Below are positions 51,246 through 60,077 of a stretch of DNA of 64,000 nt, in pieces. Numbering within the stretch: position 1 is the stretch's first letter; every line of letters starts with the position of its first letter. The DNA lies in NCBI RefSeq assembly GCF_003112575.1, contig NZ_BEWC01000011.1, forward strand, positions 62,001 to 126,000. Reading direction: 5' to 3'. The position numbers were made by a program, and so were the translations under genes. The notes below the pieces were generated by a model. That model did no database searches. It was not told the DNA's origin and saw nothing but the letters and a program-made list of their open reading frames with translations. The stretch is from Streptomyces ardesiacus (lineage in GTDB: Bacteria > Actinomycetota > Actinomycetes > Streptomycetales > Streptomycetaceae).

Positions 51246-51257
51246 GACAACGTTGTC
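51246..51257. promoter_or_regulatory. LacI-family-type operator upstream of GH92 gene
   Basis: GACAACGTTGTC is a perfect 12-bp palindrome with central CG, the LacI/GalR operator style, 27 bp upstream of the GH92 start. A related TGGCACCGTTGTCA precedes xylF. Confidence 0.5.
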
Positions 51258-51446
51258 AATTCAACTGCGCAAGGACCAGTAGGGGTCAAGTGGCAAGTGA
51301 TGTCAAGGGTGTTGGATGTGGCGTTCGGGGGTTGTGGCGGGGATTTCTCCGGCATGCGATACACAGGGCACTCATATTTCCGGGAGGTCTCAACTCGGAA
51401 AAGACGTGCCGGGAACCTTGCATTCGATCTTGCTCCGTCAGCGGAA

Positions 51447-51462
51447 AGTGGACTATACCTGT
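51447..51462. promoter_or_regulatory. Candidate DasR site (dre) upstream of ngcE
   Basis: AGTGGACTATACCTGT agrees with the dre consensus (AGTGGTCTAGACCACT) at about 12 of 16 positions. It lies 213 bp upstream of the binding-protein start, within the 455-bp spacer between the divergent GH92 and ngcE genes. I see no gene in that spacer. Confidence 0.45.
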
Positions 51463-51674
51463 CGGCCACCGGGGGATACGGGGGGAACCACGACGAGGAA
51501 CCGCCCAAGCGCCCGAACAGCAGTGACAGCGATGAGAGCATCGGTGACTGCACAGCAGTACCCGCGTTTCCCGTACGGCCCAGCACGAACCAGCACGACC
51601 CAGCGTGACCCGATCGCGGTGCCGGGGAGGATCCGGTTCACCGCCTGAGTCCTGGAGAAGGCGAGGACTTGAGC

Positions 51675-53123
51675 ATGGGATCCACTTCCGCCGAGAACAA
51701 CGGTACGGGCGTCGGCCGCCGCGATCTGATCAAGCGGTCCGCCGCGCTCGGCCTGATCTCCGTACCCGCCATGGGCTTCCTGTCCGCCTGCGCGAGCGGT
51801 GGCGGCGACGACCAGAAGAAGGCGGAGGCGGGCGAGAAGTCCGCCAAGAACCCGCTGGCGGTCAACGAGAGCGCCCAGATGGAGTTCGTCCTCTTCGACG
51901 GAGGCTTCGGCAAGGAGTACGCCGAGGACGCCGTGAAGCTGTACGAGAAGGCCTTTCCGAAGGCCAAGGTGAAGTTCGCCGCCACCCAGAAGATCCAGTC
52001 GACCCTGCAGCCGCGCTTCAACGGCGGCAACCCGCCCGACCTCGTCGACAACTCCGGCGCCGAGCAGATGGACATGGGCGTCCTGGTGGGCAAGAAGCAG
52101 CTCGCCGACCTCACCCCGCTGCTGGACGCCCCCTCCTACGACGACCCGAGCAAGAAGGTCCGCGACACGCTGCGCCCCGGCATCGTGGAGATGGGCCAGT
52201 TCGACGGCGACCCGGTCTGGATCCTGTACTACGCCTACACGGTCTACGGGAACTGGTACTCCCAGAAGGCCCTGGACTCCCTGGACGCGGAGTACCCCAA
52301 GACCTGGGACGAGATGATCGCGGTCTGCAAGAAGGCCAAGAAGAAGGGCATGGCCGGCTGGACCTACGCCGGCAAGTACCCGTACTACATCCCCTTCTCG
52401 ATGTCCCCGATGATCGCCAAGGTCGGCGGCCGCGAGGTGCTCGACGCCATCGACAACCTCGAGCCGAACGCCTGGAAGCACCCGGCCGTCAAGACCGTCT
52501 TCGAGGCCTGGTACGAGCTGTACAAGGGCGGTTACGTCCTCAAGGGCACCCCGGGCCTGGACCACATCCAGTCGCAGACCGCGTGGGCCAAGGGCGACGC
52601 CCTGTTCCTCCCCAACGGCTCCTGGGTGGAGAACGAGTCGGCCAAGGTCATCCCCGCCGACTTCGGCCTCGCCGTCTCCGCCCCGCCCGGCATCGACGAC
52701 AGCGACAAGATGCCCTTCGGCACCATCTGGGCCTCCGGCGGCGAGCCCTTCATCGTCCCCGCCAAGGCGGCCAACGGCTCCGGCGGTATGGAGCAGCTGC
52801 GCATCATGCTCAGCGAGGAGTCCTCCAAGAACTTCACGAGCAAGGTGAAGTCGCTGAGCGCCTACAACGGCGGCACCGACGGCATCGAGCTGACCCCGGG
52901 CCTCAAGTCCGGTGTCGCGGCGCTCGAACTGGCCGGCGACAACGTGGTGAACCCGCGCATGCAGGACTGGTACGTGCAGCTCCAGAAGGAGAAGATCGGC
53001 GTCTCCTGCCTGGGCGAGATGATGGCGGGCCGGATGACCCCCGCCGAGACCATCAAGAAGATCCAGGGCTACGCGGACGAAGCCGCCAAGGACTCGTCGA
53101 TCAAGCACTACAAGCACCAGTGA
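51675..53123 (+). CDS. ngcE: Sugar-binding lipoprotein (NgcE-like)
   Basis: The 482-aa extracellular solute-binding protein probably captures N-acetylglucosamine or chitobiose for the NgcFG permeases. The N terminus combines a twin-arginine motif (GRRDLIKRSA) with a lipobox ending FLSAC, so it is a Tat-exported lipoprotein. The body is a family-1 solute-binding fold. Gene order with two permeases and no ATPase matches ngcEFG, whose ATPase (MsiK) is encoded elsewhere. I prefer ATG 51675 to the TTG at 51669. Confidence 0.87.
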   Translation: MGSTSAENNGTGVGRRDLIKRSAALGLISVPAMGFLSACASGGGDDQKKAEAGEKSAKNPLAVNESAQMEFVLFDGGFGKEYAEDAVKLYEKAFPKAKVKFAATQKIQSTLQPRFNGGNPPDLVDNSGAEQMDMGVLVGKKQLADLTPLLDAPSYDDPSKKVRDTLRPGIVEMGQFDGDPVWILYYAYTVYGNWYSQKALDSLDAEYPKTWDEMIAVCKKAKKKGMAGWTYAGKYPYYIPFSMSPMIAKVGGREVLDAIDNLEPNAWKHPAVKTVFEAWYELYKGGYVLKGTPGLDHIQSQTAWAKGDALFLPNGSWVENESAKVIPADFGLAVSAPPGIDDSDKMPFGTIWASGGEPFIVPAKAANGSGGMEQLRIMLSEESSKNFTSKVKSLSAYNGGTDGIELTPGLKSGVAALELAGDNVVNPRMQDWYVQLQKEKIGVSCLGEMMAGRMTPAETIKKIQGYADEAAKDSSIKHYKHQ

Positions 53124-53208
53124 GGACGCGTCACCAGGGCCTGTCCGGCGCCACCGCGCCGGGCGGGCCCTGGCGGCGCCATCCGCGCGCAGATCGGGGT
53201 CGGTAGCA

Positions 53209-54135
53209 ATGCAGCACGGCAAGTACCGGTTCATCGTGGGGTTCCTCGCGGTCCCCCTGGGACTGTACGCGCTCTTCGTCATCTGGCCGTTCATCCAGTC
53301 CATCTACTACTCGTTCACGGACTGGACCGGGCTGAGTCCCGAGTTCAAGATGGTCGGCTTCGACAACTACTCGCGGATGCTCGACGACGACATCTTCTGG
53401 AAGTCGTTGCAGCACAGCGTGATCTTCGCCCTGCTGGTGCCGTTGGTGACACTCAGCCTGGCACTGTTCTTCGCCTTCATGATCAACGTGGGGGGACGCC
53501 GCCGCCGCGGCGGGCCCGCCATCTCCGGCGTGCGCGGCTCGGGCGTCTACAAGATCGTGTACTTCTTCCCGCAGGTGCTCTCCATCGCGATCGTCGCCCT
53601 GCTGTTCCAGTTCGCCTACAACCCGGACAGCGGCGCGATCAACTCCCTGCTGCGCGGGATCGGCCTCGACTCCGTCCAGCCCCTGTGGCTCGGCGACCCC
53701 AGCATCGCCCTGTGGTGCGTGATGGCGGTGCTCGTCTGGTCGACGGTCGGCTTCTTCGTGGTGCTCTTCTCCGCGGGCATGGCCTCCATCCCGGCGGAGC
53801 TGTACGAGGCCGCGCTGCTGGACGGGGCGAACCGCGCCACCACCTTCTTCAAGGTGACCCTGCCGCTGCTGTGGGACACCGTGCAGTCCGGCTGGGTCTA
53901 CATGGGCATCCTCGCGCTGGGCGCCGAGTCCTTCGCGGTCGTGCAGATCATGACGACCGGACCCGGCGGACCCGACTACTCGACCACCGTCATGGTCCTG
54001 TACGTGTACCAGAAGGCGTTCCGTGACGGTCAGGCCGCCTACGCCACCACCATCGGCGTCGCCCTGCTCGTCGTCACGCTGGCCTTCGCCGCCGTCGTGA
54101 CGCGGCTGGGCCGGCGCGAGCGGCTGGAGTTCTGA
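53209..54135 (+). CDS. ngcF: Sugar ABC permease (NgcF-like)
   Basis: The 308-aa inner-membrane permease has six predicted helices and the EAA loop EAALLDGANRATTFFKVTLP that docks the ATPase. The YSFTDWTGLSPEFKMVGFDN segment after the first helix is typical of CUT1 MalF-type subunits. It ends 3 bp before ngcG. The start has only a weak ribosome site. Confidence 0.87.
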   Translation: MQHGKYRFIVGFLAVPLGLYALFVIWPFIQSIYYSFTDWTGLSPEFKMVGFDNYSRMLDDDIFWKSLQHSVIFALLVPLVTLSLALFFAFMINVGGRRRRGGPAISGVRGSGVYKIVYFFPQVLSIAIVALLFQFAYNPDSGAINSLLRGIGLDSVQPLWLGDPSIALWCVMAVLVWSTVGFFVVLFSAGMASIPAELYEAALLDGANRATTFFKVTLPLLWDTVQSGWVYMGILALGAESFAVVQIMTTGPGGPDYSTTVMVLYVYQKAFRDGQAAYATTIGVALLVVTLAFAAVVTRLGRRERLEF

Positions 54136-54138
54136 TCC

Positions 54139-55062
54139 ATGAAGACGACCGAGACCCCCGCCCCCGTGCCCGCGGAGCCCGGCACGCCCGTCCTGAAGAC
54201 CCAGGCCGCCCCCGGTGGACCGAAGAAGGGGAAGAAGGAGGGCACCACCCTCAACGTCTTCTCCCACGGCGTCCTGGTCATCTGGGCGATCATGGTCGGT
54301 ATGCCGCTGGTGTGGGCGGTGATGACCTCCTTCAAGGACGACGCCTCCATCTTCGGCTCGCCCTGGTCGCTGCCCGACAAGCTGCACTTCGACAACTGGT
54401 CGCGGGCCTGGTCCCAGGCGCACATGAGCGACTACTTCCTCAACACCGTCCTGGTCGTGGGCGGTTCGCTCATCGGCACCCTGGTGCTGGGTTCCATGGC
54501 GGCCTACGTCCTGGCCCGGTTCGACTTTCCGGGGAACCGGTTCATCTATTACTTGTTCATCGCCGGCATGAGTTTCCCGATCATGCTCGCCCTGGTCCCG
54601 TTGTTCTACGTCGTGGACAACATGGGAATGCTGAACACCATCCACGGGCTGATCCTGGTCTACATCGCCTATTCGCTGCCCTTCACGGTGTTCTTCCTGA
54701 CCGGGTTCTTCCGCAGCCTGCCCAGTTCGGTGGCGGAGGCCGCGTTCGTCGACGGGGCCTCGCACACCCGGACGTTCTTCCAGGTCATGCTGCCGATGGC
54801 CAAGCCCGGCCTGATCAGCGTGGGGATCTTCAACTTCCTGGGCCAGTGGAACCAGTACATGCTGCCGACCGTGCTGAACACGGACCCGGACAAGCACGTC
54901 CTCACCCAGGGCCTGGTGCAGCTGGCGGTCAGCCAGGGGTACAAGGGCGACTGGTCGGGCCTGTTCGCCGGCCTGGTCATGGCGATGCTGCCGGTGCTGG
55001 CCGCATACATCATCTTCCAGCGCCAGGTCGTCCAGGGGCTCACGGCGGGCGCGCTGAAGTAG
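54139..55062 (+). CDS. ngcG: Sugar ABC permease (NgcG-like)
   Basis: The 307-aa partner permease of the MalG type begins with a 35-residue Pro/Lys-rich cytoplasmic tail. The EAA loop reads EAAFVDGASHTRTFFQVMLP. With NgcE and NgcF it forms an importer lacking its own ATPase gene, so a shared ATPase such as MsiK is expected. A hairpin terminator follows at 55099. Confidence 0.87.
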   Translation: MKTTETPAPVPAEPGTPVLKTQAAPGGPKKGKKEGTTLNVFSHGVLVIWAIMVGMPLVWAVMTSFKDDASIFGSPWSLPDKLHFDNWSRAWSQAHMSDYFLNTVLVVGGSLIGTLVLGSMAAYVLARFDFPGNRFIYYLFIAGMSFPIMLALVPLFYVVDNMGMLNTIHGLILVYIAYSLPFTVFFLTGFFRSLPSSVAEAAFVDGASHTRTFFQVMLPMAKPGLISVGIFNFLGQWNQYMLPTVLNTDPDKHVLTQGLVQLAVSQGYKGDWSGLFAGLVMAMLPVLAAYIIFQRQVVQGLTAGALK

Positions 55063-55098
55063 CGCCCGGCCCGGTCCCGGACCCCCGGGACCTCACCC

Positions 55099-55131
55099 GC
55101 ATGCCGCTCCCGGTGCCCGGGGGCGGCATGC
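55099..55131 (+). terminator. Terminator after ngcG
   Basis: GCATGCCGC pairs with GGGCGGCATGC-type sequence across about 14 nt, closing the ngcEFG unit. Confidence 0.65.
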
Positions 55132-55275
55132 TCGTGTGTGCGCAGCCGCACTCACGGGATACCCGGATGCCGTTCAACCTCTTGACGGTAGGTGACCCGA
55201 ACGGCTCTGCTTAGGGTTCACTAGTTGCACATGGAAGGGGCCTCATCGAAGCGGCCCCGCGCGCAGGAGGTCGTC

Positions 55276-56487
55276 GTGGAGACTCCCGGGTCGCAGTCGT
55301 CGCTGCACCGAGCCAACCTGGAACGCGTCGTACGGGCGGTACGGCTCGCCGGTTCGCTCACGCAGGCGGAGATCGCGAGGACGACGGGCCTGTCCGCGGC
55401 CACGGTCTCCAACATCGTCCGGGAGCTGAAGGACGGCGGAACGGTCGAGGTCACGCCCACCTCCGCGGGCGGCCGGCGGGCCCGCAGCGTCTCGCTGAGC
55501 GGCGACGCCGGGATCGTCATCGGCGTGGACTTCGGCCACACCCACCTGCGCGTCGCCGTCGGCAACCTCGCCCACCAGGTGCTCGCCGAGGAGTCCGAGC
55601 CCCTGGACGTCGACGCGTCCGCGGCCCAGGGCTTCGACCGGGCGGAACAACTGGTCAGCCGTCTGATCGCGGCCACCGGCGTGGACCGCGCCAAGATCGC
55701 CGGGGTGGGCCTCGGCGTGCCCGGCCCGATCGACGTGGAGTCCGGGACGCTGGGCTCCACCGCGATCCTGCCCGGCTGGGGCGGCACCCGGCCCGCCGAG
55801 GAGCTGCGGGGCCGGCTCGGCGTACCGGTGCACGTGGACAACGACGCCAACCTCGGCGCCCTGGGCGAGCTGGTCTGGGGCAGCGGCCGGGGCGTGCGGG
55901 ACCTGGCGTACATCAAGGTCGCCAGCGGTGTCGGCGCCGGTCTGGTGATCAACGGGAAGATCTACCGCGGACCCGGCGGCACGGCGGGCGAAATCGGGCA
56001 CATCACCCTCGACGAGGCCGGTCCCGTCTGCCGATGCGGAAACCGGGGTTGCCTGGAGACCTTCGCGGCAGCACGCTATGTGCTTCCGCTCCTCCAGCCC
56101 AGCCACGGCACCGATCTCACGATGGAGGGCGTGGTGCGGCTGGCCCGGGACGGTGACCCCGGTTGCCGTCGGGTGATCGCCGACGTCGGCCGTCACATCG
56201 GCAGTGGAGTCGCCAACCTCTGCAACCTGCTCAACCCGAGCCGAGTCGTCCTCGGCGGTGATCTCGCCGAGGCCGGGGAGCTGGTGCTCGGGCCGATAAG
56301 GGAGTCCGTCGGGCGTTACGCCATCCCCAGCGCGGCGCGCCAACTGTCCGTACTTCCGGGGGCCCTTGGAGGCCGTGCGGAGGTGCTCGGGGCGCTCGCG
56401 CTGGCCCTGAGCGAGATGGGCGATTCGACGCTGTTGGACGGATCTGCGACCGGCGCTCTGCCGACGGCCACGCCTGCCTTCACTTAG
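55276..56487 (+). CDS. rok7B7: ROK-family regulator (Rok7B7-like)
   Basis: The 403-aa transcription factor has an N-terminal winged helix (GSLTQAEIARTTGLSAATVS). The ROK domain contains GVDFGHTHLRVAVGN, GVGLGVPGPIDVESG, HVDNDANLGALGE and the zinc motif CRCGNRGCLE. In S. coelicolor the homologue between ngcEFG and xylFGH affects sugar uptake, development and antibiotic production. The GTG at 55276 has AGGAGG five bases upstream; ATG 55231 would be an N-terminal extension without a good site. Confidence 0.85.
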   Translation: METPGSQSSLHRANLERVVRAVRLAGSLTQAEIARTTGLSAATVSNIVRELKDGGTVEVTPTSAGGRRARSVSLSGDAGIVIGVDFGHTHLRVAVGNLAHQVLAEESEPLDVDASAAQGFDRAEQLVSRLIAATGVDRAKIAGVGLGVPGPIDVESGTLGSTAILPGWGGTRPAEELRGRLGVPVHVDNDANLGALGELVWGSGRGVRDLAYIKVASGVGAGLVINGKIYRGPGGTAGEIGHITLDEAGPVCRCGNRGCLETFAAARYVLPLLQPSHGTDLTMEGVVRLARDGDPGCRRVIADVGRHIGSGVANLCNLLNPSRVVLGGDLAEAGELVLGPIRESVGRYAIPSAARQLSVLPGALGGRAEVLGALALALSEMGDSTLLDGSATGALPTATPAFT

Positions 56488-56495
56488 AGCACGGA

Positions 56496-56509
56496 TGGCA
56501 CCGTTGTCA
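56496..56509. promoter_or_regulatory. LacI-type operator-like site upstream of xylF
   Basis: TGGCACCGTTGTCA is an imperfect palindrome with a central CG and shares CGTTGTCA with the site upstream of the GH92 gene. It lies 100 bp before xylF. Confidence 0.4.
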
Positions 56510-56608
56510 TCTCGTTAAGGATTTACTTCTTGACGTCGCACGTGCGGCCGAGTTGACTTCCAGCCACCTCGGCCGCAACGTCGCGGCCTCGTCAGGGAGG
56601 TTTCTGAA

Positions 56609-57724
56609 GTGAACACGCGTATGCGTCGTGCCGCCGTTGCCCTCGCCGCTGGTGCCATGGCCGTGTCCCTCGCCGCCTGTGGCAGCGCCAAGGAGTCCGG
56701 CGACGGCAACGAATCGTCCGACTCGGCGGCGAAGAAGGGCGACGACATCACGGTCGGTCTGCTCCTTCCGGAGAACCAGACCGCGCGGTACGAGAAGTTC
56801 GACAAGCCCATGATCGAGAAGAAGGTCAAGGAGCTCACGAACAACAAGGGCAAGGTCGTCTACAACAACGCCAAGCAGGACGCCAGCCTGCAGAACCAGC
56901 AGGTCGAGACGATGATCACCAACAAGGTGGACGTGCTGATCATCGACGCGGTGGACTTCAAGGCCATCGCCGGCTCGGTGAAGAAGGCCCACGACGCCGG
57001 CATCAAGGTCGTCGCCTTCGACCGCCTGGCCGAGGGCCCGATCGACGCCTACACCTCGTTCGACAACGTGACCGTCGGCAAGACGCAGGGCGAGGCCCTC
57101 CTGAAGGCGCTGGGCGACAAGGCCAAGGACAGCCAGATCGTCATGATGAACGGTTCCTCCACGGACCCGAACGCCGCCCAGTTCAAGGAGGGCGCCCACT
57201 CCGTCCTCGACGGCAAGGTGAAGATCGGCCGCGAGTACGACACCAAGGAGTGGAAGCCGGAGAACGCCAACGCCAACATGGACGCGGCGATCTCCGCGCT
57301 CGGCAAGGACAAGATCGACGGCGTCTACTCGGCCAACGACGGCATGGCGGGCGGCTCCATCACCGCCCTCAAGCGCGCCGGCATCACGAACATCCCGGTC
57401 ACCGGCCAGGACGCCGAACTCGCGGGCGTGCAGCGCATCGTCACCGGTGAGCAGTACATGAGCGTCTTCAAGTCCTACCCCAAGGAGGCCGAGACCGCGG
57501 CCGAGATGGCCGTCGCGCTGGCCAAGGGCGAGTCGCTGGACTCCATCGCCAACGACAAGGTCGACAGCGCCACGACCAAGGGCGTTCCCACCGTCATCGT
57601 CCCGGTCGTCGCACTGACCAAGGACAACATCAAGGAGACCGTCATCAAGGACGGCTTCTACACGGTGGACGAGATCTGCACGGCCAAGTACAAGGCCGCG
57701 TGCGACAAGATCGGCCTCAAGTAA
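56609..57724 (+). CDS. xylF: Sugar-binding lipoprotein (XylF-like)
   Basis: The 371-aa periplasmic-binding-protein-type receptor, probably for xylose, has a signal ending SLAACGS (lipobox). The Type-I fold shows DDITVGLLLPENQTARYEKF, VDVLIIDAVDFKAIAGSV and YSANDGMAGGSITALKRAGI. GTG 56609 follows GGGAGGTTTCTGA. It precedes the ATPase and permease genes and follows the ROK gene. Confidence 0.87.
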   Translation: MNTRMRRAAVALAAGAMAVSLAACGSAKESGDGNESSDSAAKKGDDITVGLLLPENQTARYEKFDKPMIEKKVKELTNNKGKVVYNNAKQDASLQNQQVETMITNKVDVLIIDAVDFKAIAGSVKKAHDAGIKVVAFDRLAEGPIDAYTSFDNVTVGKTQGEALLKALGDKAKDSQIVMMNGSSTDPNAAQFKEGAHSVLDGKVKIGREYDTKEWKPENANANMDAAISALGKDKIDGVYSANDGMAGGSITALKRAGITNIPVTGQDAELAGVQRIVTGEQYMSVFKSYPKEAETAAEMAVALAKGESLDSIANDKVDSATTKGVPTVIVPVVALTKDNIKETVIKDGFYTVDEICTAKYKAACDKIGLK

Positions 57725-57892
57725 GCGGACCCGCGTCCCGCGCCGCCCGAGCGGCCCGGACCGACCGCCCCGGCTCCTCCGGCGCCCCGCAGTCATCAGC
57801 CCCGCAAGCTACGCGGGGCGCCGGACGGAACACCCCCCAACAAACTTCTGCACAACCTCCCGCCGGGTCAGGCGGCGAAGGAGATGGTTCAC

Positions 57893-58675
57893 GTGTCCGC
57901 TACGCCCGTGCTGGCGTTGCGCGGGGTCTCCAAGCGATTCGGTGCCGTCCAGGCGCTCACCGACGTCGAGCTTGAGGTCCACGCCGGTGAGGTGGTCGCC
58001 CTGGTGGGCGACAACGGTGCCGGAAAGTCCACGCTGGTCAAGACGATCGCCGGCGTGCACCCCATCGATGAAGGCGCCATCGAGTGGGACGGAAAGTCCG
58101 TCACGATCAACAAGCCGCACGACGCCCAGAACCTGGGCATCGCGACCGTCTACCAGGACCTCGCGCTGTGCGACAACATCGACGTGGTCGGCAACCTCTT
58201 CCTCGGCCGGGAGATCCGCCGCCGCGGCGTCCTGGACGAGGTGGAGATGGAGCGCCGCTCCCGCGAGCTGCTGGACACGCTGTCCATCCGCATCCCCAGC
58301 GTCCGCATCCCGATCGCCTCGCTCTCCGGCGGCCAGCGCCAGGTGGTGGCGATCGCCCGGTCCATGCTCGGCGAGCCCAAGCTGGTCATCCTCGACGAGC
58401 CCACCGCCGCCCTCGGCGTCGAGCAGACCGCGCAGGTCCTCGACCTCGTGGAGCGGCTGCGCGAGCGCGGCCACGCCGTCATCCTCATCAGCCACAACAT
58501 GGCCGACGTCAAGGCGGTCGCCGACAAGGTCGCCGTCCTGCGCCTCGGGCGCAACAACGGCATCTTCGAGGTCAAGTCGACCTCGCAGGAAGAGATCATC
58601 TCCGCCATCACCGGCGCCACGGAGAACGCCGTGACCCGTCGTGCGGCGCGCACCAATGGGGAGATCAAGAAGTGA
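57893..58675 (+). CDS. xylG: Sugar ABC ATPase (XylG-like, single domain)
   Basis: The 260-aa ATPase has Walker A GDNGAGKST, signature LSGGQRQV and Walker B LVILDEPTAAL. Only one nucleotide-binding domain is present, whereas E. coli XylG and related CUT2 ATPases carry two in about 500 residues. The GTG at 57893 is favoured because GAAGGAG abuts the ATG at 57884, too close to serve it. The next gene overlaps its stop. Confidence 0.88.
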   Translation: MSATPVLALRGVSKRFGAVQALTDVELEVHAGEVVALVGDNGAGKSTLVKTIAGVHPIDEGAIEWDGKSVTINKPHDAQNLGIATVYQDLALCDNIDVVGNLFLGREIRRRGVLDEVEMERRSRELLDTLSIRIPSVRIPIASLSGGQRQVVAIARSMLGEPKLVILDEPTAALGVEQTAQVLDLVERLRERGHAVILISHNMADVKAVADKVAVLRLGRNNGIFEVKSTSQEEIISAITGATENAVTRRAARTNGEIKK

Positions 58676-59964
58676 GCATCGACAAGACCTCCACCCCCGC
58701 CGAGGACAAGGCGGTCGGGAACCCCGCCGCGGCCTCCGGCGCGGCCACCGCGGTCGACCCGCGGCTGCTGGTGCGCGAGCAGGGACTCGCGGGCTACCTC
58801 GGCGAGTTCAAGCGGAAGATGAAGGCCGGTGACCTCGGGTCCATACCGGTCGTCGTCGGACTGCTGATCATCTGGGCCATCTTCACCAGCCTGAACTCCA
58901 ACTTCCTCACCGCCGGCAACTTCTCCGACATGTCGGTCGCCATGGTCGGCACCGGCATGATCGCTGTCGGCATCGTCTTCGTCCTGCTGCTCGGCGAGAT
59001 CGACCTGTCGGTCGGCTCGGTCAGCGGTGTCGCGGGCGCCACCTTCGCGGTGCTCAGCGTCACCCACGGCATGAACGAGTGGCTCGCCCTGGTGCTGGCC
59101 GTCCTCACCGGCACCGTGGCCGGCGCCATCCACGGCTTCGTCTTCGCCCGCATCGGTGTGCCGGCCTTCGCCGTGACGCTGGCCGGCCTGCTGTTCTGGC
59201 AGGGCTTCATGCTGCAGATCCTGGGCAGCAACGGCACGATCAACCTCGACTCCGAGGGTGTGGTCGTGAAGATGACCAGCTACTACTTCAGCGACGTGGC
59301 CGCCGCCTACGGCCTGGCGGTCGTGGTGACCGCGGGGTACTTCCTCACCGCGTTCTTCGACAACCGCCGCCGCGAGGCCGTGGGGGTCCCCTCCCGGCCG
59401 CTGAACGAGATCATCGTGCGCACGGTGCTGCTCGCGGTCCTGGCCTTCGCCGTGGCGATCGTCTTCAACCAGTACAAGGGCCTGCCGCTGGCCGTGGTGA
59501 TCTTCCTGGCGTTCCTGCTGCTCACGGACTTCGTCCTGCGCCGCACCGCCTACGGTCGCAAGATCTTCGCGCTCGGCGGCAGCGTCGAGGCGTCCCGCCG
59601 TGCCGGCATCAACGTGGAACTGATCCGGATCTCGGTCTTCGCGATCGCCGGCGGTTTCGCCGCGATCGGCGGTCTGTTCGTGGCGTCGAAGATCGCCGCG
59701 GCCAACCAGGGCGCGGGCACCGGCGAGTTCCTGATGAACGTCATCGCCGCGGCCGTGATCGGCGGCACGTCCCTGTTCGGCGGCCGCGGCCGCACCTGGG
59801 ACGCGCTGCTCGGTGTGATGGTCATCGTCTCGATCCAGTACGGCCTCGCCCTGGAGGGCATCGCCTCGCCGGTCCAGTACATGATCACCGGTGGCGTGCT
59901 GCTGGCGACCGTCGTCATCGACGCGATCACCCGCAAGACGCAGAAGACGGCCGGCCGCGCGTAG
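58672..59964 (+). CDS. xylH: Sugar ABC permease (XylH-like)
   Basis: The 430-aa CUT2 permease starts at a GTG overlapping the xylG stop. A 55-residue hydrophilic N terminus is followed by about ten membrane helices. GEIDLSVGSVSG and the AVIGGTSLFGGRGRTWDALL block are characteristic of the ribose/xylose permease family. It completes xylFGH. Confidence 0.9.
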   Translation: MSIDKTSTPAEDKAVGNPAAASGAATAVDPRLLVREQGLAGYLGEFKRKMKAGDLGSIPVVVGLLIIWAIFTSLNSNFLTAGNFSDMSVAMVGTGMIAVGIVFVLLLGEIDLSVGSVSGVAGATFAVLSVTHGMNEWLALVLAVLTGTVAGAIHGFVFARIGVPAFAVTLAGLLFWQGFMLQILGSNGTINLDSEGVVVKMTSYYFSDVAAAYGLAVVVTAGYFLTAFFDNRRREAVGVPSRPLNEIIVRTVLLAVLAFAVAIVFNQYKGLPLAVVIFLAFLLLTDFVLRRTAYGRKIFALGGSVEASRRAGINVELIRISVFAIAGGFAAIGGLFVASKIAAANQGAGTGEFLMNVIAAAVIGGTSLFGGRGRTWDALLGVMVIVSIQYGLALEGIASPVQYMITGGVLLATVVIDAITRKTQKTAGRA

Positions 59965-60077
59965 CACCGCCCCGCACGGCCGACTACGGTCCGTCCACCC
60001 GCCCCGCTGAGCCCTGGGCGGGCGGGCGGACCGCTTCGTTCGCAGGGCTGTGCCCTACCGCGGGGTCCTCGTGGTCG

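Noticed and set aside
48286..51282. A 998-aa open frame on the plus strand opposite the GH92 fragment
   Set aside because: Composition is Val/Leu/Gly/Arg repeats typical of antisense high-GC frames; it also runs across the prophage-host junction.
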